Shown one piece after another: positions 27,281-36,321 of a DNA stretch of 64,000 bases. Below the pieces are notes generated by a model that was not told the origin of the DNA, made no database searches, and saw nothing but the letters and a program-made list of their open reading frames with translations. Position numbers and translations under genes: made by a program. The DNA lies in the NCBI RefSeq assembly GCF_900103785.1, contig NZ_FNHE01000001.1:248001-312000 (forward strand). The letters are read 5' to 3'. The DNA comes from Geodermatophilus siccatus. Its GTDB lineage: Bacteria; Actinomycetota; Actinomycetes; Mycobacteriales; Geodermatophilaceae. How positions within the stretch are numbered: position 1 is the stretch's first letter; every line of letters begins with the position of its first letter.

Positions 27281-27300
27281 GAGCGCGGCGGGGAGACGAA

Positions 27301-27342
27301 CGCCAGAGGCCCAGAACCCGACGGGGTTCTGGGCCTCTGGCG
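27301..27342. terminator. Bidirectional terminator between bL37 and rsrA
   Basis: Perfect 19-bp stem CGCCAGAGGCCCAGAACCC with a 4-nt loop (GACG), between convergent genes. The longest perfect stem in the window. Confidence 0.85.
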
Positions 27343-27354
27343 TTCGAGGGTCCC

Positions 27355-27702
27355 TCAGGCGGTGGTGGGGCGCTCCTGCGTGCGCTCCACGCTGACCCGC
27401 TCGACACTGACCTGCGTGCCGTCCTCCTCGAAGGAGACGGACGTCAGCTGCAGCTTGATCCGGTCCCGCAGGCCGGGCGGCGGGGTGTCGCCCCCGCAGC
27501 GACGGCGGACCAGGGCCTTGAACTCCTGCTCGATGCCGAACTGCCGCAGGCAGGGCGAGCAGTCCTCGAGGTGCTCGGCGATGACCTCGCGCCGGGCGGG
27601 CTCGGTCTCGTGGTCGAGGAACTCGAACACGTGGGACAGGACGTCGTCACAGGAGTCGATCGAGATCGGCTCGCCGGCGTCCGGACGCTGGTCGCTGGTC
27701 AC
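27355..27702 (-). CDS. rsrA: Anti-sigma factor RsrA (zinc, mycothiol/redox sensing)
   Basis: 115 residues with the ZAS motif H-x3-C-x2-C in [13 protein letters not shown] and an upstream Cys in [11 protein letters not shown]. Oxidation of the zinc thiols releases the sigma factor, activating thiol-stress genes; this is established for RsrA/RshA. GTG start overlaps the sigR stop by 4 nt (GTGA), coupling sigma and anti-sigma synthesis. The Cys-poor C-terminal 40 residues ([15 protein letters not shown]) carry a short direct repeat. Confidence 0.94.
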   Translation of the reverse strand: MTSDQRPDAGEPISIDSCDDVLSHVFEFLDHETEPARREVIAEHLEDCSPCLRQFGIEQEFKALVRRRCGGDTPPPGLRDRIKLQLTSVSFEEDGTQVSVERVSVERTQERPTTA

Positions 27703-28409
27703 GAACGGCTCGCCTCCTCCCCGGCACCGGCCCGGACGAAGCCGCGCTCCCGGGCGTAGTCGGCCAGCAGCTTCTGCAGCCCCCGGCGGCCGCGGTGCAG
27801 GCGGGACATCACCGTGCCGATGGGCGTGCCCATGATCTCGGCGATCTCCTTGTACGCGAACCCCTCGACGTCGGCGAGGTAGACCGCCAGGCGGAAGTCC
27901 TCCGGCAGCTGCTGGAGGGCCTCCTTGATGTCGGAGTCCGGCAGGTGGTCCAGGGCCTCGATCTCCGCCGAGCGCAGGCCGCTGGAGCTGTGCTCCTCGG
28001 CGGCGTACAGCTGCCAGTCCTGCACCTGGTCGGTGGGGTACTGCTGCGGCTGCCGTTGCTTCTTGCGGTAGCTGTTGATGTAGGTGTTTGTCAGGATCCG
28101 GTACAGCCAGGCCTTGAGGTTCGTGCCCTCGGCGAACTGGTGGAAGGCCGAGTAGGCCTTCACGAACGTCTCCTGGACCAGGTCCTCGGCGTCGGCCGGG
28201 TTGCGGGTCATCCGCAGGGCCGCCGGGTAGAGCTGGTCGAGGTACGGCAGCGCGTCCCGCTCGAAACGGGCGTCGCGCTCGGCACGGGTCTCGTCGACCT
28301 CCGTGCGGCTGCCGCCCTCGCGCGCCTCGGGCACCTCGACCGGCGAGCTCTGCTCGACGGCGTCGGCGGTCGTGGTCTCGGGCGTGCGGTCCACGGACTC
28401 CTCAGGCAC
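27699..28409 (-). CDS. sigR: RNA polymerase sigma factor SigR/SigH (ECF)
   Basis: 236 residues. Region 2 covers [34 protein letters not shown] and [20 protein letters not shown]; region 4 has [42 protein letters not shown]. It directs the disulfide/heat stress regulon and is held by RsrA. GTG 28409 was chosen with AGAGAGGAC upstream. The frame is open for another 90 codons upstream; Streptomyces SigR also has a longer unstable isoform from an upstream start, so such a form is possible. The 40-residue acidic N-terminus is typical. Confidence 0.95.
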   Translation of the reverse strand: MPEESVDRTPETTTADAVEQSSPVEVPEAREGGSRTEVDETRAERDARFERDALPYLDQLYPAALRMTRNPADAEDLVQETFVKAYSAFHQFAEGTNLKAWLYRILTNTYINSYRKKQRQPQQYPTDQVQDWQLYAAEEHSSSGLRSAEIEALDHLPDSDIKEALQQLPEDFRLAVYLADVEGFAYKEIAEIMGTPIGTVMSRLHRGRRGLQKLLADYARERGFVRAGAGEEASRS

Positions 28410-28615
28410 CGACCGTCCTCTCTGCGGCGCCCGGACGCGGGCCACCGCCTCCGACGATCCTAGCCGCGCGGCACCCGGCCGGCCCGGGGGCCGCCGGAGC
28501 GCGGGGCGCTGGCGTGCGCTGGTGGAGAGGGTGCTGCTCACGGCCTGTCCAACCGTGCGGGCGGGGGCACCCATTCCCCGGTGTGAGGTGGAACCAGATG
28601 GGCGGCGCCGCTGGC

Positions 28616-28621
28616 TACGCT
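28616..28621 (+). promoter_or_regulatory. Leaderless -10 box of ybaK-like gene
   Basis: TACGCT, eight bases before GTG 28630; no ribosome site lies between them. Confidence 0.5.
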
Positions 28622-28629
28622 CCCGCAGC

Positions 28630-29103
28630 GTGGCGGCGACCCCCGCGGTGCGGGCTCTCGAGCGGGCCCGGGTGGCCCACACCCTGTACACCTACGACCC
28701 GGAGCACGCCGAGGGACACGGGTACGGGGAGGCCGCGGTGGCCGCGCTCGGCCAGGATCCGCGGCAGGTCTTCAAGACGCTGGTCGCCCGGGTGGACGGC
28801 GCCCTGACCGTCGCCGTCGTCCCGGTGGCCGGGAGCCTGGACCTCAAGGCGCTCGCGGCGGCGACCGGCGGGCGGAAGGCGACGATGGCCGACCCGGCCG
28901 ACGCCGAGCGCACGACCGGCTACGTGCTCGGCGGCATCAGCCCGCTCGGGCAGCGCAAGGCCCTGCCGACGGTCGTCGACGAGTCCGCCCTGGGCTTCCC
29001 GACCGTCATGGTCAGCGCCGGACGGCGGGGCCTGCAGGTGGAGCTGGCACCGGCCGATCTGGTGCGGCTGACCCGCGCGCGCACCGCCGCGATCGGCCGC
29101 TGA
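28630..29103 (+). CDS. ybaK: Cys-tRNA(Pro)/Cys-tRNA(Cys) deacylase (YbaK/EbsC)
   Basis: 157 residues of the YbaK/ProX editing fold: [11 protein letters not shown] with the conserved Lys, [46 protein letters not shown] and a C-terminal [21 protein letters not shown]. It hydrolyses mischarged tRNA in trans, and the [10 protein letters not shown] loop is the typical YbaK signature. GTG 28630 follows a TACGCT box by eight bases and coincides with the family N-terminus. Divergent from sigR; the 220-bp gap between them holds no other gene I can support. Confidence 0.92.
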   Translation: MAATPAVRALERARVAHTLYTYDPEHAEGHGYGEAAVAALGQDPRQVFKTLVARVDGALTVAVVPVAGSLDLKALAAATGGRKATMADPADAERTTGYVLGGISPLGQRKALPTVVDESALGFPTVMVSAGRRGLQVELAPADLVRLTRARTAAIGR

Positions 29104-29132
29104 CGGCCCGGCTGCATCCCGCTCTCCCGGAC

Positions 29133-29198
29133 GATCATGGACCCGCGGTGGCGACACGCCGTCGGTCGTGAGCGTGTCGCCACCGCAGGTCCATGATC
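29133..29198. repeat. Large imperfect palindrome, second repeat family
   Basis: 27-bp arms (left from GATCATGGACCCGCGG, right ending CCATGATC) with one mismatch and a 12-nt loop. The inner core is GGTGGCGACACGC / GCGTGTCGCCACC. Unlike the other hairpins here it is not directly after a stop codon. Confidence 0.8.
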
Positions 29199-29213
29199 AC
29201 CGCTGGGGCGGGC

Positions 29214-29255
29214 ACAGGGGGCGCAGGCTCGGGGCGGGAACCGGGACGGGGCCGG
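29214..29255 (+). repeat. Partial copy of the dispersed GC-rich repeat
   Basis: CAGGGGGCGCAGGCTCGGGG ... GGGACGGGGCCG resembles unit 2 of the composites at 9519 and 50122; the left arm is missing. Confidence 0.5.
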
Positions 29256-29257
29256 AC

Positions 29258-30808
29258 TCAGGAACCGGCCGTGGCGTAGGGGGTGAGCAGCTGGTCGACC
29301 GGCGCGTGGTCGTCGGTGAGCACCTCGGCCTCCCCGACGAACTCCGCCAGCTCCGCGCCGGAGGCCACCCGCCAGTCCAGGTCCCGCCGGCCCAGCGCGG
29401 TGCCCACCGCGTCGAGCGGCAGCGGCTGCTGCGAGGCCAGGACGACGACGTTGCCGCCCTCCTCCCCCGCCAGGACGGCGTCCCGGGCGAGCAGCGCGAC
29501 GTGCGGGAAGACCGCCTGCAGGGTGGCCAGCTCGGCGCGCACGAAGCCCAGCGGCGGGTGGTCGATGAGGTTGGCGACGTAGACGCCGTCGTCGGTGAGC
29601 GCTCGGTCGACCAGGCCCAGTGCCTCCACGGTGGTCAGCTGCCAGGGCACCGACAGCCCGCCGAACGCGTCGCCGACGACGAGGTCGCGCTCCCCCGGCG
29701 CCTCCTGCTCGAGCCCGACGCGGGCGTCGGCGACCTCGACGCGCAGTCCGTCGGTCTCGGTCAGCCCGAGCTGCTCGCGGTCCATCTCGACGACCCCGGG
29801 GTCGACCTCGATGACCAGGCTCTCGGTGCCCGGGCGGACGGCGGCGAGGTAGCGGGGCACGGTCGCCCCGCCGCCGCCGAGGTGCAGCGCCGACAGCGGC
29901 TCGCCCGCCGGCGCCATCGCGTCGGTGACCGCGGCGATCGCCCGGACGTAGGCGAACTCCAGGTACGTGGGGTCGGCCAGGTCGACGTAGGAGTGCCGCA
30001 GCGTGTCGAGGACCAGCACCCGGCCGCTGTCCCGCTCGGGATCGGCGGCCACCCGCGCGCAGTGGTAGGCGGTCTCGGCCTGGCAGGGGCTGGGCGCGAC
30101 CGCGGCGAGCAGCGCGCCGACCACGGCCAGCAGGAGCAGCGCCGCCGGCACCCGCCCGGCCGCACCACCGGTCCGCCGCCGCAGCAGCACCCCGACCGCG
30201 ATCCCCGCCAGGACGGCGACCAGGCCGGTGCCGACGAGGATGCCGCTGGTCGGGAACACCGCGACCAGCAGGAAGCCGGTGAGGAACGTGGCGGCGATCC
30301 CGCCGAGGGTGCCGATGCCCGAGAGCCGGCCCACCACCGAGCCGGTCTCGGCGAGGCTGGCCAGCTGCAGCTTGACCACCATCGGCGGCACCGCCGACAG
30401 CAGCGCCGCGGGGACGACGACGGCGACGGCGGCCAGCAGCAGCACGCTCCCGGCGTCGGCACCGGTCAACACCGACCCGGCGAAGCGCACCAGCGGCAGG
30501 ACGGCGACCACGAGCGCGCCACCGGCGACCAGCAGCGGCGCGATGAGCCGGCGCGGGTCGGTGCGGTCGGCCAGGGCACCGCCCATCCAGGCCCCGACCG
30601 CGATCGCGGCCAGCGCGAAGCCGATGACCGCGGTGTTGGTCTGCAGGGTGATGCCGACGTAGGGCGCGATCAGCCGCAGCCCGGCGATCTCGAGCACCAG
30701 CACGGCGCCGGAGGCCAGGAAGGTGACGACGGCGGCCACCCAGTCCGGCAGCGCGGCCGAGCGGGCCCGGTCCGCGCTCTCGGCCAGGGCCTCCCCGGTG
30801 CCCGCCAC
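29258..30808 (-). CDS. Fused MFS-like membrane domain / spermidine-synthase-like protein
   Basis: 516 residues. The first half has seven to eight membrane helices (20-230), beginning VVTFLASGAVLVLEIAGLRLIAPYVG, typical of the fused MFS/spermidine synthase group. The second half is a Rossmann methyltransferase-like aminopropyltransferase domain (HLGGGGATVPRYLA, IEVDPGVVEMDREQLGL, DLVVGDAFGG). True polyamine synthesis by the fused group is unproven. GTG start. The upstream SRAP gene ends two bases before it, so they form one operon. Confidence 0.88.
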   Translation of the reverse strand: MAGTGEALAESADRARSAALPDWVAAVVTFLASGAVLVLEIAGLRLIAPYVGITLQTNTAVIGFALAAIAVGAWMGGALADRTDPRRLIAPLLVAGGALVVAVLPLVRFAGSVLTGADAGSVLLLAAVAVVVPAALLSAVPPMVVKLQLASLAETGSVVGRLSGIGTLGGIAATFLTGFLLVAVFPTSGILVGTGLVAVLAGIAVGVLLRRRTGGAAGRVPAALLLLAVVGALLAAVAPSPCQAETAYHCARVAADPERDSGRVLVLDTLRHSYVDLADPTYLEFAYVRAIAAVTDAMAPAGEPLSALHLGGGGATVPRYLAAVRPGTESLVIEVDPGVVEMDREQLGLTETDGLRVEVADARVGLEQEAPGERDLVVGDAFGGLSVPWQLTTVEALGLVDRALTDDGVYVANLIDHPPLGFVRAELATLQAVFPHVALLARDAVLAGEEGGNVVVLASQQPLPLDAVGTALGRRDLDWRVASGAELAEFVGEAEVLTDDHAPVDQLLTPYATAGS

Positions 30809-30809
30809 C

Positions 30810-31556
30810 TCAGAAGAGCGCGGGCTGGTCGGCCGGCGCGGCGACCGTCTCGGCGCGGGCGGTCAGCTCGACGCCGTTGTTCTTCACGCTGTTGACCGCG
30901 GGGCTCACCGGCCGCACCTCCAGGCCCTCCACCAGCTCCGGCGGGGTCGGCGCGGCCAGCTCGGCGACGTCCTCGCGCGCCGGGTCCAGCCAGTCGGCCC
31001 AGCGCTCGCGGGGCAGCACGAGGGGCATCCGGTCGTGGATCTCGGTGAGCGCGCCGACGGCGGGCTGGGTGATGACCGTGCAGGTGTAGAGCCGGTCGTC
31101 GCCCTCGCCCCAGACCTCCCAGAGGCCGGCGAAGGCGAGCACCGAGCCGTCGCGCGGGGTCGTGTAGTACGGCTGCTTGCCGGGGCCGTCGAGCTTCTTG
31201 GCCCACTCGTACCAGCCGTCGGCCGGCACCAGGCAGCGGCGGGAGCGGGCGGCGCGGCGGAAGGCCGGCTTCTCGGTGAGCGACTCGACGCGGGCGTTGA
31301 GCATCCGGTTGCCGACGGACGGGTCCTTGGCCCAGGAGGGCACCAGGCCCCAGCGGACGGCGCGCAGCTCGCGGTGCGCGGCACCGGTGGGCGCCCCCTC
31401 CGCGTCGCGCTCGCGCTTGGTGCGCACGACGTAGACGTCCTTGGTGGGGGCGACGTTGTAGTCGGCCGGGAGCGGGGGCTGCCCCTCGGCCGGGACCGCG
31501 TCGAACTCCAGGACGAGGTCCTCGGGACGGCGACTGGCGGCGTAGCGGCCACACAC
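30810..31556 (-). CDS. SRAP domain protein (YedK/HMCES family)
   Basis: 248 residues. Catalytic Cys2 exposed after Met removal (MCGRYAASRRPEDL), Asn34 in YNVAPT, Glu in DGWYEW and His in EIHDRMPL: the full set that forms a thiazolidine crosslink with abasic sites in single-stranded DNA. It protects stalled forks from strand breaks. The MCGR start fixes the N-terminus. The neighbour aroA block matches Rv3226c in M. tuberculosis. Confidence 0.95.
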   Translation of the reverse strand: MCGRYAASRRPEDLVLEFDAVPAEGQPPLPADYNVAPTKDVYVVRTKRERDAEGAPTGAAHRELRAVRWGLVPSWAKDPSVGNRMLNARVESLTEKPAFRRAARSRRCLVPADGWYEWAKKLDGPGKQPYYTTPRDGSVLAFAGLWEVWGEGDDRLYTCTVITQPAVGALTEIHDRMPLVLPRERWADWLDPAREDVAELAAPTPPELVEGLEVRPVSPAVNSVKNNGVELTARAETVAAPADQPALF

Positions 31557-31726
31557 GGCGGCACTCCTCCCTGCGGGCGGACGGCGGGCGGCGGCTCGGT
31601 CCGGCGGACCGTGATCGCGAGCGTAGATCGCCGTGCCGACATCCGCCGCCCCCTGCGCGTGCCCCGGGAGGCGAGGGGTAGGACGGGACCGGACACACCC
31701 GAGCAGCGCGACGGAGGCACAGAGCA

Positions 31727-33187
31727 GTGACCACCACCGAGACCGTCCCGGTCGGCAAGACCGCGAGCACCACCGGCGACCGGCCGTACGCGACGGTCAA
31801 CCCGGCCACGGGCCGGACCGAGAAGGAGTTCCCCTTCCTCGACAGCGAGGAGGTCCCGGGCGTCGTCGAGAAGGCGCACGCGGCCTTCCAGGACTGGCGC
31901 CGCCGGCCGGTTGAGGAGCGTGCCGCGGTCGTCGGCCGGATCGGCGAGCTGGTGACCGAGCGCCGCGACGAGCTGGCCGCGCTCATCACCCGCGAGATGG
32001 GCAAGCCGGTCCGCGAGGCCGCCGGTGAGGCCATGCTGGTCGCCGGCATCTTCGACTACTACGCGCAGAACGGCCCCCGCTTCCTGGAGCCGCGGCCCAT
32101 CGACGTCATGGACGGCGAGGCGGTCGTGGTCAACGAGCCGACCGGCGTCCTGCTGGCCATCGAGCCGTGGAACTTCCCGCTGTACCAGGTGGCCCGCGTC
32201 GCGGCGCCCAACCTGGTGCTGGGCAACGCGATCCTGCTCAAGCACGCGGAGAACAACCCGCAGACCGCGCTCGCGCTGGAGCAGCTGTTCCACGACGCCG
32301 GCGTCCCCGAGGGGGTCTACACCAACCTCTTCCTGCGCATCTCCGACGTCGAGCAGGTCATCGCCCACCCGCACGTGGCCGGTGTGACGCTGACCGGAAG
32401 CGACCGGGCGGGCAGCGCCGTGGCCTCCCTGGCCGGCAAGTACCTGAAGAAGTCGGTGCTGGAGCTCGGCGGCAGCGACCCGTTCATCGTCCTCGACGCC
32501 CCCGAGGTGGAGAAGACGGTGAAGGCCGCGGCGATGTCCCGGACCATGAACGCCGGGCAGGCCTGCATCGCCGCCAAGCGCTTCATCGTCATGGACGACG
32601 TCTACGACGAGTTCGTCAGCGGGCTCGCCGAGGTCTTCTCGGGCCTGCAGCCGGGTGACCCCAGCGACCCGTCCACGCGGCTGGGCCCGCTGTCCTCCGA
32701 GCGCGCCGCGGCCGACCTCACCGCCCAGGTGCAGGACGCGATCGACAAGGGCGCCACGGTGCTGGCCGGCGGCGGCCGCCCGGACCGCGAGGGGGCCTAC
32801 GTCCACGCCACCCTGCTGGCCGACGTCACCCCGGAGATGCGCGCCTACCGCGAGGAGCTGTTCGGCCCGGTCGGCGTCGTCCACCGGGTCTCCAGCGAGG
32901 AGGAGGCGGTGCGGCTGGCCAACGACACCCCGTACGGGCTGTCGGCCACCGTCTTCAGCGGCGACGTGGAGCGTGCCCGACGGGTGGCCGACCAGGTCGA
33001 CTCCGGCATGGTGTGGATCAACTCGCCGTCCGGGACGTCACCGGAGCTGCCCTTCGGCGGCGTGAAGAACTCCGGCTACGGCCGGGAGCTCTCCGAGCTG
33101 GGCATGTTCGAGTTCGCCAACCGCCGGCTGGTGCGCGTCGCGGGGGCCAAGAAGTCGAAGCCGGCGGACGCCGCGGCCGCGGGCTGA
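31727..33187 (+). CDS. Aldehyde dehydrogenase (succinate-semialdehyde dehydrogenase-like)
   Basis: 486 residues of the NAD(P)-dependent ALDH superfamily. General base Glu246 in LELGGSDP and nucleophile Cys280 in [12 protein letters not shown]; cofactor motif EPWNFPLYQ and [41 protein letters not shown] is the GabD-like C-terminus. The likely reaction is oxidation of succinate semialdehyde or another small aldehyde. GTG start with GGAGG thirteen bases upstream. A hairpin follows the stop and runs into the aroA leader. Confidence 0.93.
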   Translation: MTTTETVPVGKTASTTGDRPYATVNPATGRTEKEFPFLDSEEVPGVVEKAHAAFQDWRRRPVEERAAVVGRIGELVTERRDELAALITREMGKPVREAAGEAMLVAGIFDYYAQNGPRFLEPRPIDVMDGEAVVVNEPTGVLLAIEPWNFPLYQVARVAAPNLVLGNAILLKHAENNPQTALALEQLFHDAGVPEGVYTNLFLRISDVEQVIAHPHVAGVTLTGSDRAGSAVASLAGKYLKKSVLELGGSDPFIVLDAPEVEKTVKAAAMSRTMNAGQACIAAKRFIVMDDVYDEFVSGLAEVFSGLQPGDPSDPSTRLGPLSSERAAADLTAQVQDAIDKGATVLAGGGRPDREGAYVHATLLADVTPEMRAYREELFGPVGVVHRVSSEEEAVRLANDTPYGLSATVFSGDVERARRVADQVDSGMVWINSPSGTSPELPFGGVKNSGYGRELSELGMFEFANRRLVRVAGAKKSKPADAAAAG

Positions 33188-33189
33188 GC

Positions 33190-33233
33190 CCTGCCCTGTC
33201 GCGCCGGCCGGCCGGTCGGCGCGACAGGGCAGG
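33190..33233 (+). terminator. Hairpin between ALDH and aroA, overlapping the aroA ribosome site
   Basis: Perfect 17-bp stem CCTGCCCTGTCGCGCCG / CGGCGCGACAGGGCAGG with a 10-nt loop. The right arm ends in AGG, eight bases before the aroA GTG, so it can act as ALDH terminator and could also mask aroA translation. Confidence 0.65.
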
Positions 33234-33241
33234 ATGGTCCC

Positions 33242-34522
33242 GTGAGCGAGGTCTGGACGACGCCGCACCGCGTCACCCCGGTCGATGCCGTCGTGGCGCT
33301 GCCCGGGTCGAAGTCGCTGACGGCCCGGGCGCTGGTGCTGGCCGCGCTCGCCGACGGCCCGGGCCGGCTGGTCCGGCCGCTGCGGGCTCGGGACACCGAC
33401 CTGATGGCGGCGGCGCTGCGGGCCCTGGGTGTGCGGATCGAGGAGGACGGCGGGGACTGGGTCGTCACCCCCGGTCCGCTGCGCGGCCCGGCCGAGGTCG
33501 ACGCCGGCCTGGCCGGCACCGTCCTGCGGTTCCTGCCGCCGGTCGCCGCCCTGGCCGACGGCCCGGTGCGGGTGGACGGCGACCCGCGGCTGCACGAGCG
33601 GCCCAACGCCGGGCTGATCGCGGCGCTGCGGGACCTCGGCGTGCAGCTGGACGACGGCGGCCGCGGACGGGCGCCGTTCACCGTGCACGGCACCGGGCGG
33701 GTGCGCGGCGGCGCGGTGACCGTGGACGCGAGCGAGTCCTCGCAGATCGTCTCCGGGCTGCTGCTGGCCGCGGCCCGCTTCGACGAGGGCCTCGACCTCG
33801 CCCTCGCCGGCGGGGTGCCGTCGATGCCGCACGTGGAGATGACCGTGGGGTCGCTGCGCGAGCGCGGTGTCGACGTCGTCCGCACCGAGCGGGGCTGGCG
33901 GGTGACCCCCGGCCCCGTCGCCGCGCGGGACGAGGTGCTCGAGCCCGACCTGTCCAACGCGGCCCCCTTCCTCGCGGCGGCGCTGGTGACCGGCGGGCGG
34001 GTGACGGTGCGCGACTGGCCCGCGGAGACCACCCAGCCCGGCGGCCGGCTGGACGTGCTGCTCGGTGCCATGGGCGCCGGCGTCGAGCGCACCGACGAGG
34101 GCCTCCGGGTCACCGGCACCGGGACCATCCGCCCGCTGGTCGCCGACCTCGGCGAGGTGGGCGAGCTGACGCCGGTGCTGGCCGCCCTCTGCGCCCTGGC
34201 CGACGGGACCTCCCGGCTGACCGGCGTGGGTCACCTGCGCGGCCACGAGACCGACCGGCTGCAGGCGCTCGACGAGGTGCTCACCGCGGTCGGCGCCCGC
34301 GTCGAGCAGCTGCCCGACGGCCTGGTGATCGAGCCGGGGCCGCACCGGGCGGCGTGCCTGGACAGCTACGCCGACCACCGGATGGTGCACGCCGCGGCCG
34401 TCCTCGGGCTGGCCGTCGAGGGCGTCGAGGTGCGCGACCCGGGTGCGGTGAGCAAGACGCTGCCGGACTTCGTGGCGCGGTGGGACGGGATGCTGGAGAC
34501 GCCCGCGGGAGCCCTGCCCTGA
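33242..34522 (+). CDS. aroA: 3-phosphoshikimate 1-carboxyvinyltransferase (EPSP synthase)
   Basis: 426 residues. LPGSKSLTARALVLAALADG (substrate-binding Lys, Ser and Arg), LAGTVLRFLPPVAAL, VTVDASESSQIVSGLLLA and YADHRMVHAAAVLGL. It joins PEP and shikimate 3-phosphate in the aromatic pathway. The substitution pattern could not be classed as glyphosate-sensitive or tolerant by eye. GTG start; its stop overlaps the next gene, rsgA, in CTGA. The SRAP-aroA-rsgA order matches M. tuberculosis Rv3226c-Rv3228. Confidence 0.96.
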   Translation: MSEVWTTPHRVTPVDAVVALPGSKSLTARALVLAALADGPGRLVRPLRARDTDLMAAALRALGVRIEEDGGDWVVTPGPLRGPAEVDAGLAGTVLRFLPPVAALADGPVRVDGDPRLHERPNAGLIAALRDLGVQLDDGGRGRAPFTVHGTGRVRGGAVTVDASESSQIVSGLLLAAARFDEGLDLALAGGVPSMPHVEMTVGSLRERGVDVVRTERGWRVTPGPVAARDEVLEPDLSNAAPFLAAALVTGGRVTVRDWPAETTQPGGRLDVLLGAMGAGVERTDEGLRVTGTGTIRPLVADLGEVGELTPVLAALCALADGTSRLTGVGHLRGHETDRLQALDEVLTAVGARVEQLPDGLVIEPGPHRAACLDSYADHRMVHAAAVLGLAVEGVEVRDPGAVSKTLPDFVARWDGMLETPAGALP

Positions 34523-35538
34523 GTCCCCGCAGGCACGACTCCCGGTCCGACGAGGACGACGTCCGGGTCCGGCCCAGCCGGCGCGGCTCCCGCCCGCGCA
34601 CCCGCACCCGGCCGATGCACTCCGACGCCGTGCCGGGCCTGGTGGTCGCCGTCGACCGCGGCCGGATGACGGTGCGGATCGAGGGCCCCGACGGCGTCCC
34701 GCTCGAGGTGACCGCGATGCGCGCCCGCGAGCTGGGCCGGCACGGGGTCGTCGTCGGCGACCGGGTGCGGCTGGTCGGCGACACCAGCGGCCGGCCGGAC
34801 ACCCTCGCCCGCATCGTCGTCATCGAGGACCGGACGACGTCCCTGCGCCGCACCGCCGACGACACCGACCCCACCGAGCGCGTGGTGGTGGCCAACGCCG
34901 ACCAGCTCGTCATCGTCACCGCGGTCGCCAACCCCGACCCCGCGCTGGGCTTCCTCGACCGCTGCGTGGTGGCCGCCTACGCCGGTGGCCTCGAGCCGCT
35001 GCTCTGCCTGACCAAGACCGACCTGGCCAGCCCGCAGCCGCTGCTCGACCGCTATGCGGGCCTGGAGGTCGACGCCGTCCCGATGTCGCGGGAGGCGCCG
35101 CTGGACCCGCTGCTGGAGCGGCTGCACGGACGGATGAGCGTGCTGGTCGGCCAGTCCGGCGTCGGCAAGTCCACGCTGGTCAACCGGCTGGTGCCCGACG
35201 CCGACCGGGCCACCGGCGAGGTCACCAAGGTGGGCAAGGGCCGGCACACGTCGTCCTCGGCGGTGCTGCTGGACCTGCCCGGTGGCGGCACGGTCATCGA
35301 CACCCCGGGCATCCGCTCGTTCGGCCTGGCGCACGTGACCGCCGAGGACGTCGTCGCCGCGTTCGACGACGTCGCCGAGGCCGCGGTGGACTGCCCGCCC
35401 GGCTGCGGGCACACCGCCGAGGACCCCGACTGCGCGCTGGACGCCTGGGCCGGCGCCGGCCCGCCCGCCCGCCGCGAACGGCTGGAGAGCCTGCGCCGCC
35501 TGCTCGACGCCGTCGGCCAGCTCGGCCCCGGCTACTGA
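34519..35538 (+). CDS. rsgA: Ribosome small-subunit-dependent GTPase A, probable CTG start
   Basis: 339 residues if translated from CTG 34519. OB domain (about 35-100), circularly permuted GTPase (TKTD early, Walker A GQSGVGKST at 211-219, then DTPGIRSFGL) and a C-terminal zinc finger (DCPPGCGHTAEDPDC). It checks late 30S assembly. The N-terminus DVRVRPSRRGSRPRTRTRP is conserved in mycobacterial RsgA, yet no ATG, GTG or TTG precedes it in frame: the only start is CTG, overlapping the aroA stop (CTGA). The alternative, ATG 34615, would drop the conserved basic segment. Confidence 0.9.
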   Translation: MSPRRHDSRSDEDDVRVRPSRRGSRPRTRTRPMHSDAVPGLVVAVDRGRMTVRIEGPDGVPLEVTAMRARELGRHGVVVGDRVRLVGDTSGRPDTLARIVVIEDRTTSLRRTADDTDPTERVVVANADQLVIVTAVANPDPALGFLDRCVVAAYAGGLEPLLCLTKTDLASPQPLLDRYAGLEVDAVPMSREAPLDPLLERLHGRMSVLVGQSGVGKSTLVNRLVPDADRATGEVTKVGKGRHTSSSAVLLDLPGGGTVIDTPGIRSFGLAHVTAEDVVAAFDDVAEAAVDCPPGCGHTAEDPDCALDAWAGAGPPARRERLESLRRLLDAVGQLGPGY

Positions 35539-35601
35539 GCCGGCCGATCCGTACAAGACGGCCGCCCCGATCGGGACCAGGCTCGAGGCGTGCCCCCACC
35601 C

Positions 35602-36285
35602 TCAGCCCCCGAGCAGCCGCCGCGGCGGCAGCCCGGCCAGCCGGGTGACCTCGCGGGTCAGGTGCGCCTGGTCGGCGTAGCCGACGCTGACGGCCACCTC
35701 GGCCAGGGGCTCACCGCGCCGGGCCCGGTCGAGGGCGAGCTGGAAGCGGCGGATGCGGGTCAGCGTCTTCGGGCCGTAGCCGAACGCCCGCGTGCTGACC
35801 CGGTGCAGGGTCCGCAGCGGCAGGCCGGTCCGCGCGGCCACCCGCCCGACCGGGGTGCCGACGGTCAGGGATCGGTCGAGCGCCGCGGCCAGCCGCAGCG
35901 CGGCGGGGTCGGGGTCGGCCCGTCGCCACAGGGCGGCGTAGGCCCGCTCGAGCAGCTCCCCTGGACGGGAGGCGCCGCGTCCCGGGTCGGCTGCGCGGGC
36001 ACCGACCAGCTCGGCGAGGTCGGTGCGGACGTCGGTGAGCTCGCTGGCGGGCCGGCCGAGCAACTCGGCCGCCGCACCCGGTGGCAGCCGCAGTCCAGCG
36101 ATCTCCTCGCCGGGCGCGGTGTCGACGACGACCGCGCGGGTGTCCGGCCCGGCGACCACCAGGCGCTCACGCCACCACAGCAGGTCGACCGCGCCGTCGG
36201 GCAGCACCCGGTGCCCGGGGCCGGCCGTGACCCGCCACAGGACGGCACCCGTGCGCATCCCCCGCACCTCCCGGTAGCCGCTCAC
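35602..36285 (-). CDS. AraC family transcriptional regulator
   Basis: 227 residues. The N-terminal 110 residues form a DUF6597-like sensor domain (VLPDGAVDLLWWRERLVVAGPD); the C-terminus has two HTH motifs (PVGRVAARTGLPLRTLHRVSTRAFGYGPKTLTRI and PLAEVAVSVGYADQAHLTREV). Divergent from a VOC protein 36 bp away, which is the likeliest target. GTG start is within that gap. Confidence 0.9.
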   Translation of the reverse strand: MSGYREVRGMRTGAVLWRVTAGPGHRVLPDGAVDLLWWRERLVVAGPDTRAVVVDTAPGEEIAGLRLPPGAAAELLGRPASELTDVRTDLAELVGARAADPGRGASRPGELLERAYAALWRRADPDPAALRLAAALDRSLTVGTPVGRVAARTGLPLRTLHRVSTRAFGYGPKTLTRIRRFQLALDRARRGEPLAEVAVSVGYADQAHLTREVTRLAGLPPRRLLGG

Positions 36286-36321
36286 AGGCCGAGTCTGCCC
36301 CTGACCGACGAGGAGACCCCC

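Noticed and set aside
28410-28691. Longer N-terminal form of SigR as the main product
   Set aside because: The extension is Arg-rich, overlaps the ybaK promoter in antisense and has no ribosome site; kept only as a possible minor isoform.
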